Shown: piece by piece, positions 34,381-44,233 of the stretch | Layout: every line of letters starts with the position of its first letter | Numbering within the stretch: the stretch's first letter is position 1 | Origin: Ruminococcus sp. NK3A76 | Lineage (GTDB): Bacteria; Bacillota; Clostridia; Oscillospirales; Ruminococcaceae | Assembly (NCBI RefSeq): GCF_000686125.1 | Contig: NZ_JMMA01000002.1 | Span: forward strand, 806,001 to 870,000 | DNA length: 64,000 nt | Direction of reading: 5' to 3' | Notes under the pieces: generated by a model | The model's database searches: none | What the model saw: only the letters and a program-made list of their open reading frames with translations | Told to the model about the DNA's origin: nothing | Position numbers and translations under genes: made by a program

Positions 34381-34721
34381 TTATCCGTTTTTAAAAGTCC
34401 GTCGGCAATGACCTTTTTGAGCACTGCATCAATAGGTCCTGCGACCTCGAATACACGCACGCCTTTTTCTATCAGGTAAGCCGCAGCGCCGGGGCTTATC
34501 CGCTCGACAAATATCGCATCGCAGTCGGTCAGCAGCTCGATAATCTTATCAAAGCGTGTGGTATCGTGCCCCAGGCTATGCTGGCAGGCAGCGACCGCAT
34601 CACGAAGCTCCTTATACTCATAGCCGCTGTCAGTGAGTTCATACACTCTGAAAAACTTTGCGTGCCCGAAGTGCTCGTTTATATCTATGCCGTTTGATGT
34701 GGCAATTGCTGCTTTTGACAT
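34377..34721 (-). CDS. NifX/NafY-like cofactor-binding protein (distal copy)
   Basis: 114 residues. A single Nitro_FeMo-Co domain: IATSNGIDINEHFGHAKFF at the start with the conserved NEHFGHA, and a Rossmann-like end (DAIFVERISPGAAAYLIEKG). Such proteins carry or store FeMo-co or its NifB-derived precursor. It has three cysteine-poor stretches and one Cys in VAACQHSLG. It is separated from the K-like gene by element E3 and a terminator, so it may be expressed separately. Good GGAGGAG ribosome site. A free-standing NifX-like protein fits a system without NifEN. Confidence 0.88.
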   Translation of the reverse strand: MSKAAIATSNGIDINEHFGHAKFFRVYELTDSGYEYKELRDAVAACQHSLGHDTTRFDKIIELLTDCDAIFVERISPGAAAYLIEKGVRVFEVAGPIDAVLKKVIADGLLKTDN

Positions 34722-34759
34722 GGAACTACTCCTCCTTCTTCTTTAATGCATAATTATCT

Positions 34760-35184
34760 CAGGTAACAGGTAATAGGTAACAGGTAACAGTTGAGGTGCG
34801 CCTGACGGCGCTTATGGCCATTCGGCCTGTTGGTCGTGCGACTATAGTTTAATCGTAGGGCTTGCCATTCCGAAGGGTCGAGGTAGCGCTTATGCCGACA
34901 AGGTCGGCTCGAAAGCCCCTCGTGTAGCCTATGGGAGCGAGAGAGCCGCCTTGAAGGAAAGCAACCCCTACAATTTAGCTAAAGGGGTAGTCTCTCCTTA
35001 TCCTACGCTACGGGTAGGGGGGCTTTCGAGCTGTCGCAGACAGCTCATGCGCCACCCCTGCGGCAGCAAGCTGCCGCTTACCCCCTTCGGACTTGCCATT
35101 CCGCAGCTCCATATTGCCCGAATGGGCATAATATCGGCGAAGCCGATACCTCAATTCTGCATTCTGCATTATGCATTCTGCATT
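34760..35184. repeat. Heptamer-bounded inverted-repeat element E3
   Basis: AGGTAAC heptamers at the left, ATTCTGC/ATTATGC heptamers at the right, and the family modules between (GGCCATTCGGCC, GGCTCGAAAGCCCCTCG, AGGGGGGCTTTCGAGC). It separates the distal NifX-like gene from the K-like gene. Confidence 0.8.
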
Positions 35185-35187
35185 TAT

Positions 35188-35214
35188 AAAAGAGCTGCCA
35201 CGGCAGCTCTTTTA
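35188..35214 (-). terminator. Intrinsic terminator after the K-like gene
   Basis: AAAGAGCTGCC pairs perfectly with GGCAGCTCTTT; on the minus strand it is followed by T-rich sequence. It ends the nitrogenase-like operon. Confidence 0.9.
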
Positions 35215-35217
35215 GCA

Positions 35218-36558
35218 TCACTTGTATGTCGCAAGGGAAGTGTTGTAGATGTCTTCTATCACTCGCAGGCCGCCGGTGTAGCCGACGTAGTTTGTGGTAA
35301 GAACTATCCTGTAGGGGCTCGGGCAGGCGATGGAGAGGAAGTCTGCATCTAATTCCTTTGCAAGCTCCTTGTCCCAGCCGCTGCCGAGGATAAGACCTCT
35401 GCCCTTGTGCTCAAGGCCTCTTATAAGATCCTGCATAGCGCCTGCGTCGGGGTCAAAGTATACGGGTATCTCACGCTTGCCGGAAAAGCTCTTGATAGTC
35501 TCGGCTATCTTTTCCTGATACTTGTTGGGTATGTTGTCAACAATAAACTGCTCCTTCGGGATAACGCCTGTCTCGTGCAGCAGGAAGCGTGTAAGGCCTG
35601 TCACATAGCCTGCATCGTGCAGTATGTGTGCATACTCAGGCAGACCGTAGCGGAATTCGAGCAGGAATGTTGCAAGATTGTCAAGCTCCTCGTAGTAGGC
35701 CTTTTCTTCCTCGGCGATGAAAGCTCTTGCTTTCTTTTCATCTATCCCGGCACCCTGCTCCAAGGCGTATGCAAGCACGCCGTTTAAGAATTCAGTAGTT
35801 GCATTTGCGCCTATCGGCATATAGCCAAAGCTGTAGTAAGGCTGCTTGTAGCGGCGCTCTAAGTTTTTAACTATCGGCTCGCCGTACCAGGGGGATATGA
35901 ATACGTTGAAGTTTGCTTTCGGTATCGTCTGCCATTCCTTTACACCGCCCGAGTGGGGGCCAAAGAGAATGTTTGCCTTAAGCCCTAAGCCTTCCAACAG
36001 GCGCTTGTATTCTTTGAGATTTCCCTTCCAGAAGGGGTCCTGATAGGGGATAGATGCTATCACGTTTACAAGGTTCTTGTCAGATCTTGCAGGATTGTCG
36101 TCCTCAAATCTGCTTACATACTGGTCGATTATTGCATTGACGACAGCCGAGTGGGAAACGTAGTTGTTTGACTTGAAGCCCGATGTCTCAACGTGTACTA
36201 TCGGCCTGTCTTCCTCGTATAGAAACTCATCTGTGACGCTTGCAACGTCGTCGCCCACGATGCCGGCTGTGCAGCCTGTGACTACGACCTGCAGGTCTGT
36301 GTCGAGCACCTTGTAGGTGTTCTTGATTATGTTTCTCAGCCTGTCTGTGCCGCCGAAAACAACTTCCTTTTCGCTGAAATTGGTGCAGGGCGCTGTCTCG
36401 CCGCCGGCGTAGCCTGCAGCACGCTCGAAAAAGCCCTTTATCATCACGCCGCAGCCGGGGCCTGAGTGAAGTATCGGCACAGCCCTCGGTATTGCGACTA
36501 CTGTCTGTAATGCGCCTATTGCACAGGTGTAGCGCTCTTGTTCTATAAGTCCTGCCAT
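35218..36558 (-). CDS. Nitrogenase-like component 1, K-like (beta) subunit
   Basis: 446 residues, shorter than NifK (about 520) because the N-terminal extension is missing. Three cysteines are placed like the NifK P-cluster ligands: Cys12 (RYTCAIGA), Cys36 (HSGPGCG) and Cys96 (VTGCTAGIVGDD); their spacings (24 and 60) nearly match those in NifK (25 and 58). The motif TGCTAGIVGDDV is shared by the whole oxidoreductase type 1 family. It should pair with the D-like subunit as an alpha2-beta2 enzyme. Spacing of 14 bp shows one transcript with D. The context (B-H-D-K order, cysteine biosynthesis genes) favours a group IV enzyme such as MarK over dinitrogenase. Confidence 0.88.
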   Translation of the reverse strand: MAGLIEQERYTCAIGALQTVVAIPRAVPILHSGPGCGVMIKGFFERAAGYAGGETAPCTNFSEKEVVFGGTDRLRNIIKNTYKVLDTDLQVVVTGCTAGIVGDDVASVTDEFLYEEDRPIVHVETSGFKSNNYVSHSAVVNAIIDQYVSRFEDDNPARSDKNLVNVIASIPYQDPFWKGNLKEYKRLLEGLGLKANILFGPHSGGVKEWQTIPKANFNVFISPWYGEPIVKNLERRYKQPYYSFGYMPIGANATTEFLNGVLAYALEQGAGIDEKKARAFIAEEEKAYYEELDNLATFLLEFRYGLPEYAHILHDAGYVTGLTRFLLHETGVIPKEQFIVDNIPNKYQEKIAETIKSFSGKREIPVYFDPDAGAMQDLIRGLEHKGRGLILGSGWDKELAKELDADFLSIACPSPYRIVLTTNYVGYTGGLRVIEDIYNTSLATYK

Positions 36559-36572
36559 TGTATTTATCTCCT

Positions 36573-38039
36573 TTACTTGCCTAAGAATGTGTAGGGCTCC
36601 TGTTCAAGCCACCATTTTGTGTATGGGTTGACAGAATGCTTTGCGAGGTTCTTTACAAACTCGTCGTTTTCGAGTGCTTCTGCTATGCGCTCGCCGTAGT
36701 TGACTAACCCTTCGTAGCCCATGCCGAAGTGCTCGTCGCCTATCAGGAGCGAGGGTATGCCGAGCTTTGCTCCCCACAGTGTCATGCCGCCGTGGCGTGC
36801 AAGCAGTATGTCGGGCTTGATGCGGTTAAGCACATTCACAAGCTCAAATTCCTGCTTGTTGCAGACGTTGTAGTTGGGCACATCGCCGTAGTCCTCAACT
36901 GTATGGCGTAGCGTGTCTGAGCGCTCGTCCTCGTTGTCGTATTTCGGGTCGTGGTGGAAGATAGCTGCACCCTGCGGCTCCATGCCGAGCTCTTTTAGCA
37001 GTGCGAGCAGCGAGTGGCCGTGCGATGCACCTGCCGTAACGTATGCAGTCTTGCCCTTTAACTTCTCACGCAGCGCTTCTATCTTCGGCATATATTCTGC
37101 CTTCTTGCGAGCAAGGAGGTCTTCTACTTCCTTTTCCTTGCCGAGTATCTGGCCGAGCTCTCTGAACCAGCGGTCGGTCTGTGCTATGCCGTATGGGGGC
37201 GAGTTTCTTATCTCCGGCACGCCGAAGCCCTGCTCCAGTGCAGCACCAAGGTAAGAGCCGAGTGTCGAGCACGCCTGAACGGTGAGTGCTGCCTCGCTTG
37301 AATAGCTTAAGCTGTCAACTGTTGCAAAGGGTGTGATGTAGTTGGGCTCGTAACCGAGTTCGCCGAACCACTCACGGAAAATATCGCTGCCCCAGAAGTT
37401 TATGACGTTTATGATATTTCTTTTCTGTCTTGCAGGCTTGATTATCTTTCTTGCTATGCCGTGGTAGCCTGCATCGAAGCCCGATGTCCACATCTTCGAG
37501 CGGAAGCCCTCGCAGAAGACTGCCACAACAGGTATGCCGAGCTCCTTTTCGGCATTGTTGGCAACACTCTCAACATCGTCACCTATGATGCCGGCAGCAC
37601 AGGTGGTGATAACGAATATAGCCTTTGGCTTTGCACGCTTGAACACCTCACGGATAGCCGCATCGAGCTTTTTGCCGCCGCCGTAGATAGTGTCCTTTTC
37701 CTCTAAGTTTGTTGAGAATATCTTTCTCTGTGTCGGGTGTTCGAGCTGTCTCAAATGAGCGTTTACCCTGTATGTGAATGCGAACTCATGCAGGCAGGTC
37801 GAGCAGCCCACAGGTCCGTGTGAGATTATTGCTGCGTCCTGGATAAGCGTGAGTGTGCAGGCTGCGTTCGATGTGCCGCAGCCGAGGCACTGGCTGAATG
37901 ATCTGTTTTTATCCTTTAGCTTTCCGCAGCCCGAGCACTGCGACACGAGCTCCTTTGCCGTACCCTGGAAGCCTGTTATTGAATTAAGACGTATCTCTCG
38001 TATCTCGACTTCCGGTATATCTAAGTTTACTTTACTCAT
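36573..38039 (-). CDS. Nitrogenase-like component 1, D-like (alpha) subunit
   Basis: 488 residues. P-cluster-like cysteines: Cys54 (CLGCGTS), Cys79 (SHGPVGC) and Cys147 (ITTCAAGIIGDD). Residues aligning with the FeMo-co ligands of NifD are also present: Cys257 (VQACSTLGSYLG, before GVPEI) and His437 (GDEHFGMGYEG). Binding of a NifB-derived cofactor is therefore plausible. The N-terminus carries extra cysteines (Cys35, Cys38, Cys51, Cys61) in a C-x2-C ... C-x2-C arrangement and Cys82, which NifD lacks. The basic and aromatic residues that surround the cofactor differ from NifD. No NifE/NifN scaffold is encoded here. Good GAGGAG ribosome site. Element E4 lies between this gene and the H-like gene. 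Confidence 0.88.
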   Translation of the reverse strand: MSKVNLDIPEVEIREIRLNSITGFQGTAKELVSQCSGCGKLKDKNRSFSQCLGCGTSNAACTLTLIQDAAIISHGPVGCSTCLHEFAFTYRVNAHLRQLEHPTQRKIFSTNLEEKDTIYGGGKKLDAAIREVFKRAKPKAIFVITTCAAGIIGDDVESVANNAEKELGIPVVAVFCEGFRSKMWTSGFDAGYHGIARKIIKPARQKRNIINVINFWGSDIFREWFGELGYEPNYITPFATVDSLSYSSEAALTVQACSTLGSYLGAALEQGFGVPEIRNSPPYGIAQTDRWFRELGQILGKEKEVEDLLARKKAEYMPKIEALREKLKGKTAYVTAGASHGHSLLALLKELGMEPQGAAIFHHDPKYDNEDERSDTLRHTVEDYGDVPNYNVCNKQEFELVNVLNRIKPDILLARHGGMTLWGAKLGIPSLLIGDEHFGMGYEGLVNYGERIAEALENDEFVKNLAKHSVNPYTKWWLEQEPYTFLGK

Positions 38040-38059
38040 AGTTTTACTCCTCTTTTATA

Positions 38060-38479
38060 ATGCAAAATGCATAATGCATAATGCATAATTGTGGTATCGG
38101 CTTACGCCGATGTTATGCCCATTCGGGCGGTTGGTCGGACGGTTTCAGTTAAATCGTAGGATATGCACCCGAAGGGGGTGGCGAAGGCGAAGCCGTAGCA
38201 GGGGTGGCGCATGAGCTGTCTGCAACAGCTCGAAAGCCCCCCTACCGTAGCGTAAGGATAGGCAAAGCTCTCGCCCTGAGCTGAAATGTCCGGTAGCTTA
38301 CCTTCAAGGCAGCTCTCTCGCTCTCCGAGGGTACACGAGGGGCTTTCCGGTCGCCCCTCGACCCTTCGGAAATGCATATCCTACGATTTTAACAATACCG
38401 TCAGGTCTGCACGCCCGAATGGGCATCTGCGGCTTTGCCGCACCTCAACTGTTACCTGTTACCTGTAACCTGTTACCTG
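38060..38479. repeat. Heptamer-bounded inverted-repeat element E4
   Basis: GCATAAT heptamers at the left, GTTACCT heptamers at the right. It lies inside the nitrogenase-like operon between the H-like and D-like genes, where its strong stems could affect read-through or mRNA stability. Confidence 0.8.
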
Positions 38480-38489
38480 CCCGAAGGGC

Positions 38490-40245
<1,756 letters not shown>

Positions 40246-40270
<25 letters not shown>

Positions 40271-40620
40271 TTACTAACCTCCCATTCCTTTTCCTCTAAA
40301 AGCAGGCAGAGTGCCTGCTCTATCGTCAGGGGTATCTCGTATATCTTTTTATCATTTTCCTGTATATATTTTTTAGCACTGGGGCCTGCACGCTGAGCGA
40401 CTATCACATCGACATCGTCAAGCTCCTTAAGTATTGCGGCGAATGCATCTGTCTCATGGAAGCCGCCCTTACACGACGGTGTGACCTCACGGTATTCACC
40501 GCTTAGCTCATAGTCTTCCTTTTCCTTATCAAGCTGTGCAATATAGAAGCGTCTTGCCGCCCCGAAATGCTCATTTACATTCTCGCCGTCGTTACTGGCG
40601 AAAGCTATTTTAAATACCAT
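40246..40620 (-). CDS. NifX-like cofactor-binding protein (proximal copy)
   Basis: 124 residues. Nitro_FeMo-Co domain with IAFASNDGENVNEHFGAAR and the C-terminal VDVIVAQRAGPSAKKYI. First gene of the nitrogenase-like operon, with a strong GGAGGGAGGG ribosome site; its 3' end overlaps the NifB-like start by 25 bp, so the two proteins are likely made together. Its expected role is carrying the NifB product. The distal copy at 34377 is only distantly similar. Confidence 0.88.
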
Positions 40621-40640
40621 AGTCGCACCCTCCCTCCTTC

Positions 40641-41179
40641 AGTTAACAGTTAACAGGTAACAGGTAACAGTTGTGGTGTCGGCTTTCGCCGACGAGATGC
40701 CCATTCGGGCGTGTTTGTCTGACGGTTTCAGCTCAATCGCAGGACTTGCCAACTCAAAGTGGGCTGTCTTCGTCGTCTTCTTCCTTGTCGTAAGTGTTGG
40801 GATATCCCCGAAGGGGGTGGCGAAGGCGAAGCCGGAGCAGGGGGGCGACCGGAAAGCCCCCCTATCCGTAGCGTAAGGATAGGCAAAGCTCTCGCCGTGA
40901 GCTGAAACGTCTGGTTGCTTACCTTCAAGGGCACACTCTCGTCCTCAGGGGTACACGAGGGGCTTTCGAGCCGACCTTGTCGGCTCATGCGCCACCTCGA
41001 CCCTTCGGTTGCACGCCCTGCGGCTTTAGCAATGCCGTCAGGTCTGCACGGCCGAATGGCCATACCGTGCGCCCTCGGCGCACACCATAACTGTTACCTG
41101 TTACCTGTTAACTGTTAACTGAATATCCGCCGCACCGGGGCTATTCACTATTCACTATTCACTGAGCGCAGCGTTTCCG
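40641..41179. repeat. Heptamer-bounded inverted-repeat element E5
   Basis: AGTTAAC/AGGTAAC heptamers at the left; GTTACCT and then TATTCAC heptamers at the right, ending GAGCGCAGCGTTT. It fills the gap between the NifX-like gene and cysK. Any promoter for the nitrogenase-like operon would have to lie in or behind it; I see no convincing one. Confidence 0.8.
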
Positions 41180-41181
41180 TG

Positions 41182-42105
41182 TTATCCGAACAGCCCTGTG
41201 CTGAAGTATCTGTCGCCACGGTCGGGGAAAACTACGACGATCACGCCTTTTTGTATCTTGCGAGCAAGTTTGAGCGCCGCTGCCATTGCCGCACCTGATG
41301 ACGAGCCGGCGATGATGCCCTCGTTTCGTGCAAGCTGACCGACTGTGCTGAATGCTTCGTCGTCGTTTATCTTCACCACTTCGTCAACAAGTGTGATGTC
41401 CATAGTCTCGGGAATAAAGTCGTTGCCAATGCCCTCGATGTTGTAATCCTTGTGTTCGCCGCCGCCTATCGTCGAGCCCTCGGGGTCTGCAAGCACGCCT
41501 TTTACATTGCTGTCATGCTCTTTAAGGTAACGCACGATGCCTGTGTATGTGCCGCCGCTGCCTGCGCCTGCTACAAGGTGTGTCACTCTGCCGCCGATGT
41601 CTTCCCATATCTCCCTGCCGGTAGTTTCGTAGTGGGCGAGGGGGTTGCTCTGGTTTTTAAACTGTTCGAGCGATATCGAATCGGGTATCTCTGCTCTGAG
41701 CTCGTCTGCCTTTCTCACAGCGCCGAGCATTCCCTCGGAACGGGGAGTGTTTATCACCTGTGCGCCCAAAGCTCTCATAAGCGCCTGCTTTTCGGCGGAG
41801 AATTTGGTGGGCACTGTGAATATCACCTTGTAGCCCTTGCCGAGTGCTGCGAAAGCTATGCCAAGGCCTGTGTTGCCGGCGGTGGCTTCTATTATCGTGC
41901 TGCCGGGCTTGAGCCTGCCTTCCTTTTCGGCAGCTTCTATCATCTTCTGACCTATCCTGTCCTTTACCGAACCGGAGGGGTTGTACATTTCCAGTTTTGC
42001 ATATATCTCTACCTCGGGGGGGACCCCCATATTTGTGAGCCGCACGAGCGGCGTATGCCCTATAAGGCCGTGCATATTATCGTATAGCATATTTTTGATC
42101 GGCAC
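41182..42105 (-). CDS. cysK: Cysteine synthase / O-acetylserine sulfhydrylase family
   Basis: 307 residues. PLP Lys in NPSGSVKDRIG (about residue 45), phosphate loop TAGNTGLGIAFA, and the C-terminal SGAAMAAALKLA site, all intact. It makes cysteine from O-acetylserine and sulfide; MccA-type (O-phosphoserine or homocysteine) specificity cannot be excluded, given the metB/mccB-like neighbour upstream. The start is uncertain: the frame begins with GTG 42105 next to a GGCACCC/GGGTGCC hairpin, with ATG 42090 as alternative. It reads toward the nitrogenase-like genes, separated by element E5. Confidence 0.9.
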   Translation of the reverse strand: MPIKNMLYDNMHGLIGHTPLVRLTNMGVPPEVEIYAKLEMYNPSGSVKDRIGQKMIEAAEKEGRLKPGSTIIEATAGNTGLGIAFAALGKGYKVIFTVPTKFSAEKQALMRALGAQVINTPRSEGMLGAVRKADELRAEIPDSISLEQFKNQSNPLAHYETTGREIWEDIGGRVTHLVAGAGSGGTYTGIVRYLKEHDSNVKGVLADPEGSTIGGGEHKDYNIEGIGNDFIPETMDITLVDEVVKINDDEAFSTVGQLARNEGIIAGSSSGAAMAAALKLARKIQKGVIVVVFPDRGDRYFSTGLFG

Positions 42106-42215
42106 CCGACAGGGTGCCCACTCCTTTCGATTTGATGCGGTTTTACTTTAGTAAAACCCGATTGCTCCAATCGGGAGCATTAAATCGGGATCATGAAAAT
42201 CTTTGATTTTCATAA
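42106..42215. other. Row of four short perfect hairpins between metB-like gene and cysK
   Basis: In 110 bp there are GGCACCC/GGGTGCC, GGTTTTAC/GTAAAACC, CCCGATT/AATCGGG and GAAAATC/GATTTTC, each with a 3-5 base loop. The first lies between the AAAGGAG site and the cysK start region and could control translation. Confidence 0.7.
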
Positions 42216-43370
42216 TCAAACCTCACTTTTTGCTATTGCGTTGTCAAGATCAGCAAGAATGTCCTCTATGTCCTCTATTCCTATCGAGAGCCTGATAAGA
42301 CCGTCGGTTATGCCGACCTTTTTTCTTATCTCCCCGGGGATAGATGCGTGTGTCATGCTTGACGGGTGGCATACGAGCGATTCAACGCCGCCTAAGCTCT
42401 CAGCCAGTGTGATGAGCTCTAAGCTCTCAAAGAATTTCTCTATGTCATGCCCCTCGGTAAGCTCGAATGATATCATCACGCCGCCGTTTTTAGCCTGCTT
42501 TTTGTTCACCTCGTAGCCCTTGTCAGTTTCAAGGCCGGGGTAGTGTACGCTCTTGACTGCCGGGTGTGCCTGCAAATGCTTTGCAGCGGCGAGAGCGTTC
42601 TCAACGTGTCGGTCAAGCCTTACGCCGAGCGTCTTTATACCTCTTATAAGCAAGAAGCTGTCAAACGGCGGAAGCACGCCGCCTGTGGAATTCTGTATAA
42701 ACGCTATCCTGTCTGCAAGCTCTTTGGTCTTTACTGCCGCAAGGCCTGCAACAACGTCGCTGTGGCCGCCGAGGTACTTTGTAGCGCTGTGTACAACGAT
42801 GTCAGCGCCGAGCTCTAAGGGTCTTTGCAGATATGGTGTCATGAATGTGTTGTCTACTATCACGAGCAGCCCGTGGCTGTGTGCTATCTCTGCTACAGCT
42901 CTTATGTCTGTCACCGTCATGAGAGGGTTTGCAGGGCTCTCGATGAGTACTGCTTTTACGTCTGCCGTGATATCCTTCTCAAAGGCCTCGGGGTCTTCCG
43001 TATCGGATATAGTGTATGTGATGCCGAAGCTGTCAAAGATGTTGTTTAAAAGCCTGAACGTGCCGCCGTAGACGTTTGACGAGATAAGCACTCTGTCGCC
43101 CGACTTAAGCAGACTCAGCACTGCCGTTTCAGCCGCAAGGCCGCTTGCAAAAGCAAAGCCTGCATAGCCGCCTTCGAGGTCTTTTATAAGTGCTTCGAGT
43201 GCCTCACGGGTGGGGTTGCCTGTTCTCGAATACTCATAGCCACGCATCTTTCCAAGGCCGTCCTGCTTGAAGGTCGAGGTCTGATATATCGGTATATTCA
43301 CAGCCCCCGTGCGTTCGTCGATCGGTATCCCAGCGTGGATAAGAGCGGTGTTTATATTTTTATAGCTCAT
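42216..43370 (-). CDS. Cystathionine gamma-synthase/gamma-lyase family PLP enzyme
   Basis: 384 residues from the ATG at 43370, with AAGGA nine bases upstream; ATG 43388 is an alternative. Cys/Met-metabolism PLP fold: YSRTGNPTREALE, FASGLAAETAVL, the cofactor Asp in VIVDNTFMTPYL and Lys in HSATKYLGGHSDV. The sequence does not separate synthase (MetB), lyase (MccB) and O-acetylhomoserine sulfhydrylase. Paired with cysK, reverse transsulfuration (MccAB) or methionine synthesis are both possible. First gene of this transcript. Confidence 0.88.
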   Translation of the reverse strand: MSYKNINTALIHAGIPIDERTGAVNIPIYQTSTFKQDGLGKMRGYEYSRTGNPTREALEALIKDLEGGYAGFAFASGLAAETAVLSLLKSGDRVLISSNVYGGTFRLLNNIFDSFGITYTISDTEDPEAFEKDITADVKAVLIESPANPLMTVTDIRAVAEIAHSHGLLVIVDNTFMTPYLQRPLELGADIVVHSATKYLGGHSDVVAGLAAVKTKELADRIAFIQNSTGGVLPPFDSFLLIRGIKTLGVRLDRHVENALAAAKHLQAHPAVKSVHYPGLETDKGYEVNKKQAKNGGVMISFELTEGHDIEKFFESLELITLAESLGGVESLVCHPSSMTHASIPGEIRKKVGITDGLIRLSIGIEDIEDILADLDNAIAKSEV

Positions 43371-43416
43371 TGTCGTCATTCCTTTCATATTTCTCCTACC
43401 GAATTAGTATGTATAC

Positions 43417-43445
43417 ATCATACACCATTTTTCCCACACAGTCAA
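43417..43445 (-). promoter_or_regulatory. Promoter of the metB-like/cysK operon
   Basis: On the minus strand TTGACT (43440-43445), 17 bp, TATGAT (43417-43422). The start-site region contains the palindrome GTATAC within TATGTATACAT, a possible operator. Confidence 0.75.
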
Positions 43446-43456
43446 CCGCAATCTAA

Positions 43457-43656
43457 GACAACGTTATCACGCCGCAGTCAAAGGCCTTTACGCGCCCCCG
43501 ATATACGCCCGATTTTCCGCCAAAAGCATTGACTGTTTTTGAACGCCCGGTTAATTTCCTTGATGTGAAGACAACGTTATCAAAGCATTATCAGGGCTTT
43601 TGCGGCGGTTCCCGGCTGTTTAGTGCAGGTCAGGGCGGTGCTGCGTGATAACGATA
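43457..43656. promoter_or_regulatory. Three LacI-type operator-like sites
   Basis: GACAACGTTATCAC (43457-43470), GACAACGTTATCA (43570-43582) and GTGATAACGATATC (43645-43658) fit the central CG palindrome of LacI-family operators (TGATAACGTTATCA). A LacI-type regulator is encoded at 44234-45301. Nothing else is seen in this intergenic stretch. Confidence 0.5.
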
Positions 43657-43679
43657 TCTTTTTCAATGCACAATACTCT

Positions 43680-44190
43680 CAGGTAACAGGTTACAGGTAA
43701 CAGGTAACAGTTGTGGTGTCGGCTTACGCCGACGAGATGCCCATTCGGGCTGTCAGTCTGACGATTTCAGCTAAGCCGTAGGGCTTGCCAACCCGAAGTG
43801 GGCTGTCTTCTTCGTCGTTGTCTTCGTCCTCGTCCTCAACTCAGCGTGTGGGGGTGAACCCGAAGGGGGTGGCGGCAGCTTCGCTGACGCAGGGGGGCGA
43901 CCGGAAAGCCCCCCTACACCGTAGCGTAAGGATAGCGAGAGACTACCCTTTTAGCTATACAGTGGGGTCAGCTTACCTTCAAGAGCGCTCTCTCGTTCTC
44001 AGGGGGTACACGAGGGGCTTTCCGGTCGCCCCTCGACCCTTCGGATATGCATATCCTACGATTTAGATGAAATCGTCCGACTAACAGGCCGAATGGCCAT
44101 ATCGTGCGCCTTTGGCGCACACCCTAACTATTCACTATTCATTCTTCACTATTCACTATTCACTGAGCGCAGCGTTTCCGCTGTTACCTG
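43680..44190. repeat. Heptamer-bounded inverted-repeat element E6
   Basis: AGGTAAC heptamers at the left; TATTCAC heptamers and GAGCGCAGCGTTT at the right. It includes the variable CTTCGTC-rich tract and the CAACTCAGCGTGTGGG module also found in E7. Confidence 0.8.
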
Positions 44191-44233
44191 AAAAAAACTC
44201 CCTGCTGCCCGGTGTGGGGCAGGCAGGGGAGTG
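44191..44233 (-). terminator. Terminator of the LacI-type gene
   Basis: On the minus strand ACTCCCCTGCCTGCC pairs with GGGCAGCAGGGAGT, followed by TTTTTT. Confidence 0.9.

Noticed and set aside
34760-34790. CRISPR-like array in the repeated AGGTAAC/GTGAATA tracts
   Set aside because: The unit is seven bases with no spacers and no cas genes are present; these are simple tandem heptamers at repeat-element ends.
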